Assembly (NCBI RefSeq): GCF_022014235.1
Contig: NZ_JAKLTD010000004.1
Coordinates: 19,795-83,794 of the forward strand
Length of the DNA: 64,000 bases
Direction: 5' to 3'
DNA from: Methanothermobacter sp. K4
GTDB taxonomy: Archaea; Methanobacteriota; Methanobacteria; Methanobacteriales; Methanothermobacteraceae
Below, one piece after another: positions 62,642 through 64,000 of this stretch. The notes under the pieces were generated by a model. That model searched no databases, was not told the origin of the DNA, and saw nothing but the letters and a program-made list of their open reading frames with translations. Positions within the stretch are counted from its first letter, which is position 1. The number at the start of each line of letters is the position of its first letter. The position numbers and the translations under genes were made by a program.

Positions 62642-63943
62642 TTAATCAAATTTCCTCTTATCTATGACCCTTATGGCTTTACCCTCACTTCTTGGAAGGC
62701 TTCCTGGCTCAACAAGTGTAACGTTAACACGCAGACCTATTTCACTGTGTATATGCTTCTCTATCATCCTTCTGGCCTCTTCCACATGTTTAACCTCATC
62801 GGAGAAGAGTTCAGGGGACGCTTCAACCTGGACCTCAAGCTCATCCAGAAACTCGGGCCTTGTGACGACTATCTGGTAGTGTGGTTCAAGACCCTTTATC
62901 TTGAGGAGGGCCCTTTCGATCTGTGATGGGAAGACAATGACACCCCTGATCTTGAGCATGTCGTCGCTTCTACCTGTTATCCTGTCCATCCTCACAAGGG
63001 TACGGCCGCAGCCGCATTTATCGTTTCTGAGGGCAGTTATATCCTTTGTCCTGAACCTGAGGATTGGCATACCCTCCCTTGTGAGTGTTGTGAGTACCAG
63101 CTCCCCCTTCCGGCCATAGGGGAGTTTCTCTTTTGTTTTCGGGTCTATTATCTCAGGGTAGAAGTGATCCTCAAAGATATGGAGGCCGTTCTTCTCGGTA
63201 CACTCCTGGGCGACGCCTGGCCCTATTATCTCTGTCAGGCCATAGATATTGAGGGCGGTAAGGCCCAGCCTTTCCTCTATGGCATTTCTCATTTCTTCAG
63301 TCCACATCTCGGCACCGAATATGCCTGATTTGAGGTTCAGACTTTCAATGTCAACACCCTCCTTTTCAAGGACCTCTGCAAGGTAGAGGGCATAGGAGGG
63401 TGTGCATGTTATTACTGTGGTCCCGAAGTCCTGCATTATCTCGATCTGCCTCTTGGTGTTACCCGCTGAGATAGGGATGACGGTCGCCCCAATCTTCTGG
63501 GCCCCGTAGTGAACACCAAGCCCACCTGTGAAAAGCCCGTAGCCATAGCAGTTCTGTATCCTGTCCTTCTTTGTTGCCATCCCCATGGTGAGGGATCTTG
63601 CCATGACCTCCGACCATATTTCAAGGTCCCTCCTGGTGTAACCGGAAACAACGGGCTTACCGGTGGTCCCTGAGGATGTGTGGACCTCCACTATATCCTC
63701 ATCTGGCACTGCAAACATCCCGAAGGGGTATGCGTCCCTGAGGTCATTCTTTGTGGTGAATGGCAGCTTCTCTATATCATCCAGTGTTTCTATGTCCTCT
63801 GGAAACACCTCCAACTCGGTTAAACGTTTGTTGTAGTAGGGCACATTTTCATAGGCTCTTTTCACTGTTTCCTGCAGTCTCCTGAGCTGTAATTCCTGCT
63901 TTTCTTCCTGACTCATGCATTCTGCTTCAGGGTTCCATATCAT
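62642..63943 (-). CDS. paaK: Phenylacetate-CoA ligase family protein
   Basis: A 433-residue adenylating enzyme of the PaaK family. It has the AMP loop [67 protein letters not shown], and [23 protein letters not shown]. With ATP and CoA it activates aryl acids such as phenylacetate or indoleacetate; IorAB can then carboxylate the CoA ester to an aryl pyruvate for amino acid synthesis, a scavenging route known in M. marburgensis. Its start lies near the window edge. The promoter is probably within 63944-64000. Confidence 0.9.
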   Translation of the reverse strand: MIWNPEAECMSQEEKQELQLRRLQETVKRAYENVPYYNKRLTELEVFPEDIETLDDIEKLPFTTKNDLRDAYPFGMFAVPDEDIVEVHTSSGTTGKPVVSGYTRRDLEIWSEVMARSLTMGMATKKDRIQNCYGYGLFTGGLGVHYGAQKIGATVIPISAGNTKRQIEIMQDFGTTVITCTPSYALYLAEVLEKEGVDIESLNLKSGIFGAEMWTEEMRNAIEERLGLTALNIYGLTEIIGPGVAQECTEKNGLHIFEDHFYPEIIDPKTKEKLPYGRKGELVLTTLTREGMPILRFRTKDITALRNDKCGCGRTLVRMDRITGRSDDMLKIRGVIVFPSQIERALLKIKGLEPHYQIVVTRPEFLDELEVQVEASPELFSDEVKHVEEARRMIEKHIHSEIGLRVNVTLVEPGSLPRSEGKAIRVIDKRKFD

Positions 63944-64000
63944 TTTGATCTCCTTTGAATGTGATTCTTCTCAGTCTTCTTTCTGTAAAGACTTATATGT

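Noticed and set aside
1-64000. tRNA, rRNA, CRISPR array or insertion sequence
   Set aside because: Searched by eye on both strands for tRNA arms, regular spaced repeats and transposase motifs; none was found. A covariance search could still find a cryptic RNA.

Overview
The window is a chromosomal segment of a thermophilic hydrogenotrophic methanogen of the order Methanobacteriales, almost certainly a Methanothermobacter close to M. thermautotrophicus. The evidence is TfrB (the CoM/CoB-dependent fumarate reductase subunit), archaeal-type enzymes (NucS, Lhr-core helicase, Dcd, IorAB, a 2-phosphoglycerate kinase relative, FilR1-type regulators), ribosome-binding sites of the GGAGGTGAT type, TATA-box promoters, and a gene order matching the last tenth of the M. 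thermautotrophicus genome as I remember it. I see no rRNA, tRNA, CRISPR array or insertion sequence.

Layout. 0-9.6 kb: accessory and envelope genes (V4R protein, small glycine-rich membrane protein, photolyase-like protein, an ion channel with an abnormal pore filter, an AT-rich island at about 4.2-6.1 kb with two FxLYD-like surface proteins and a broken small membrane gene, a Yip1 protein, a B12-type radical SAM enzyme and a TetR regulator with a clear palindromic operator). 10-14.2 kb: the dTDP-rhamnose operon (rfbD, rfbA, rfbC, rfbB) with a HAD phosphatase. 14.3-17.5 kb: ArsR regulator, cyclase, TrmO, flavodoxin, then a 477-base gap holding strong hairpins, direct repeats and possible leader peptides before a methyltransferase. 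17.5-22.5 kb: Lhr helicase, metallophosphoesterase, MenA-like prenyltransferase and a HEAT-repeat protein. 22.6-26.7 kb: phytoene desaturase, phytoene synthase, lycopene-elongase-like UbiA enzyme and CruF-like protein, together a predicted C50 carotenoid pathway. 26.7-34.3 kb: nitrilase, MntP, HtrA, MoxR plus VWA pair, a frameshifted small gene, NucS and an M48 membrane protease.

34.3-43.3 kb: ferredoxin, MetX-like acyltransferase, small conserved proteins, HIT protein, ferritin-like protein, DUF362 ferredoxin, NadA, and an overlapping RNase Z, MscS, sortase, roadblock operon. 43.4-51.9 kb: NadC, a divergent histone-fold candidate, ZPR1, a 2-PGK-like kinase, a second roadblock protein, then a likely cell-division group (SepF, an unknown acidic-linker protein, MinD), a PfkB kinase and a TatD-like hydrolase that apparently starts at CTG. 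52-64 kb: tandem FilR1 regulators; a five-gene leftward operon (tfrB, trmJ, DUF1512, dcd, glyS); and the indolepyruvate oxidoreductase iorAB facing a tandem-ACT protein and phenylacetate-CoA ligase, a usual archaeal set for using aryl acids.

The most unusual pattern is not a gene. At four places (2.5, 34.2, 56.1 and 62.2 kb) the last codons of a gene are repeated just beyond its stop codon, with spacings of 42-60 bases and mostly silent differences between copies; several weaker examples exist. Other points for follow-up are the hairpin-rich gap at 16.4-16.8 kb, the small gene split at an A AAA AAC heptamer, the histone-fold candidate, the K+-channel-like protein with a lost TVGYG filter, and the FeS-type photolyase relative without its cluster cysteines.
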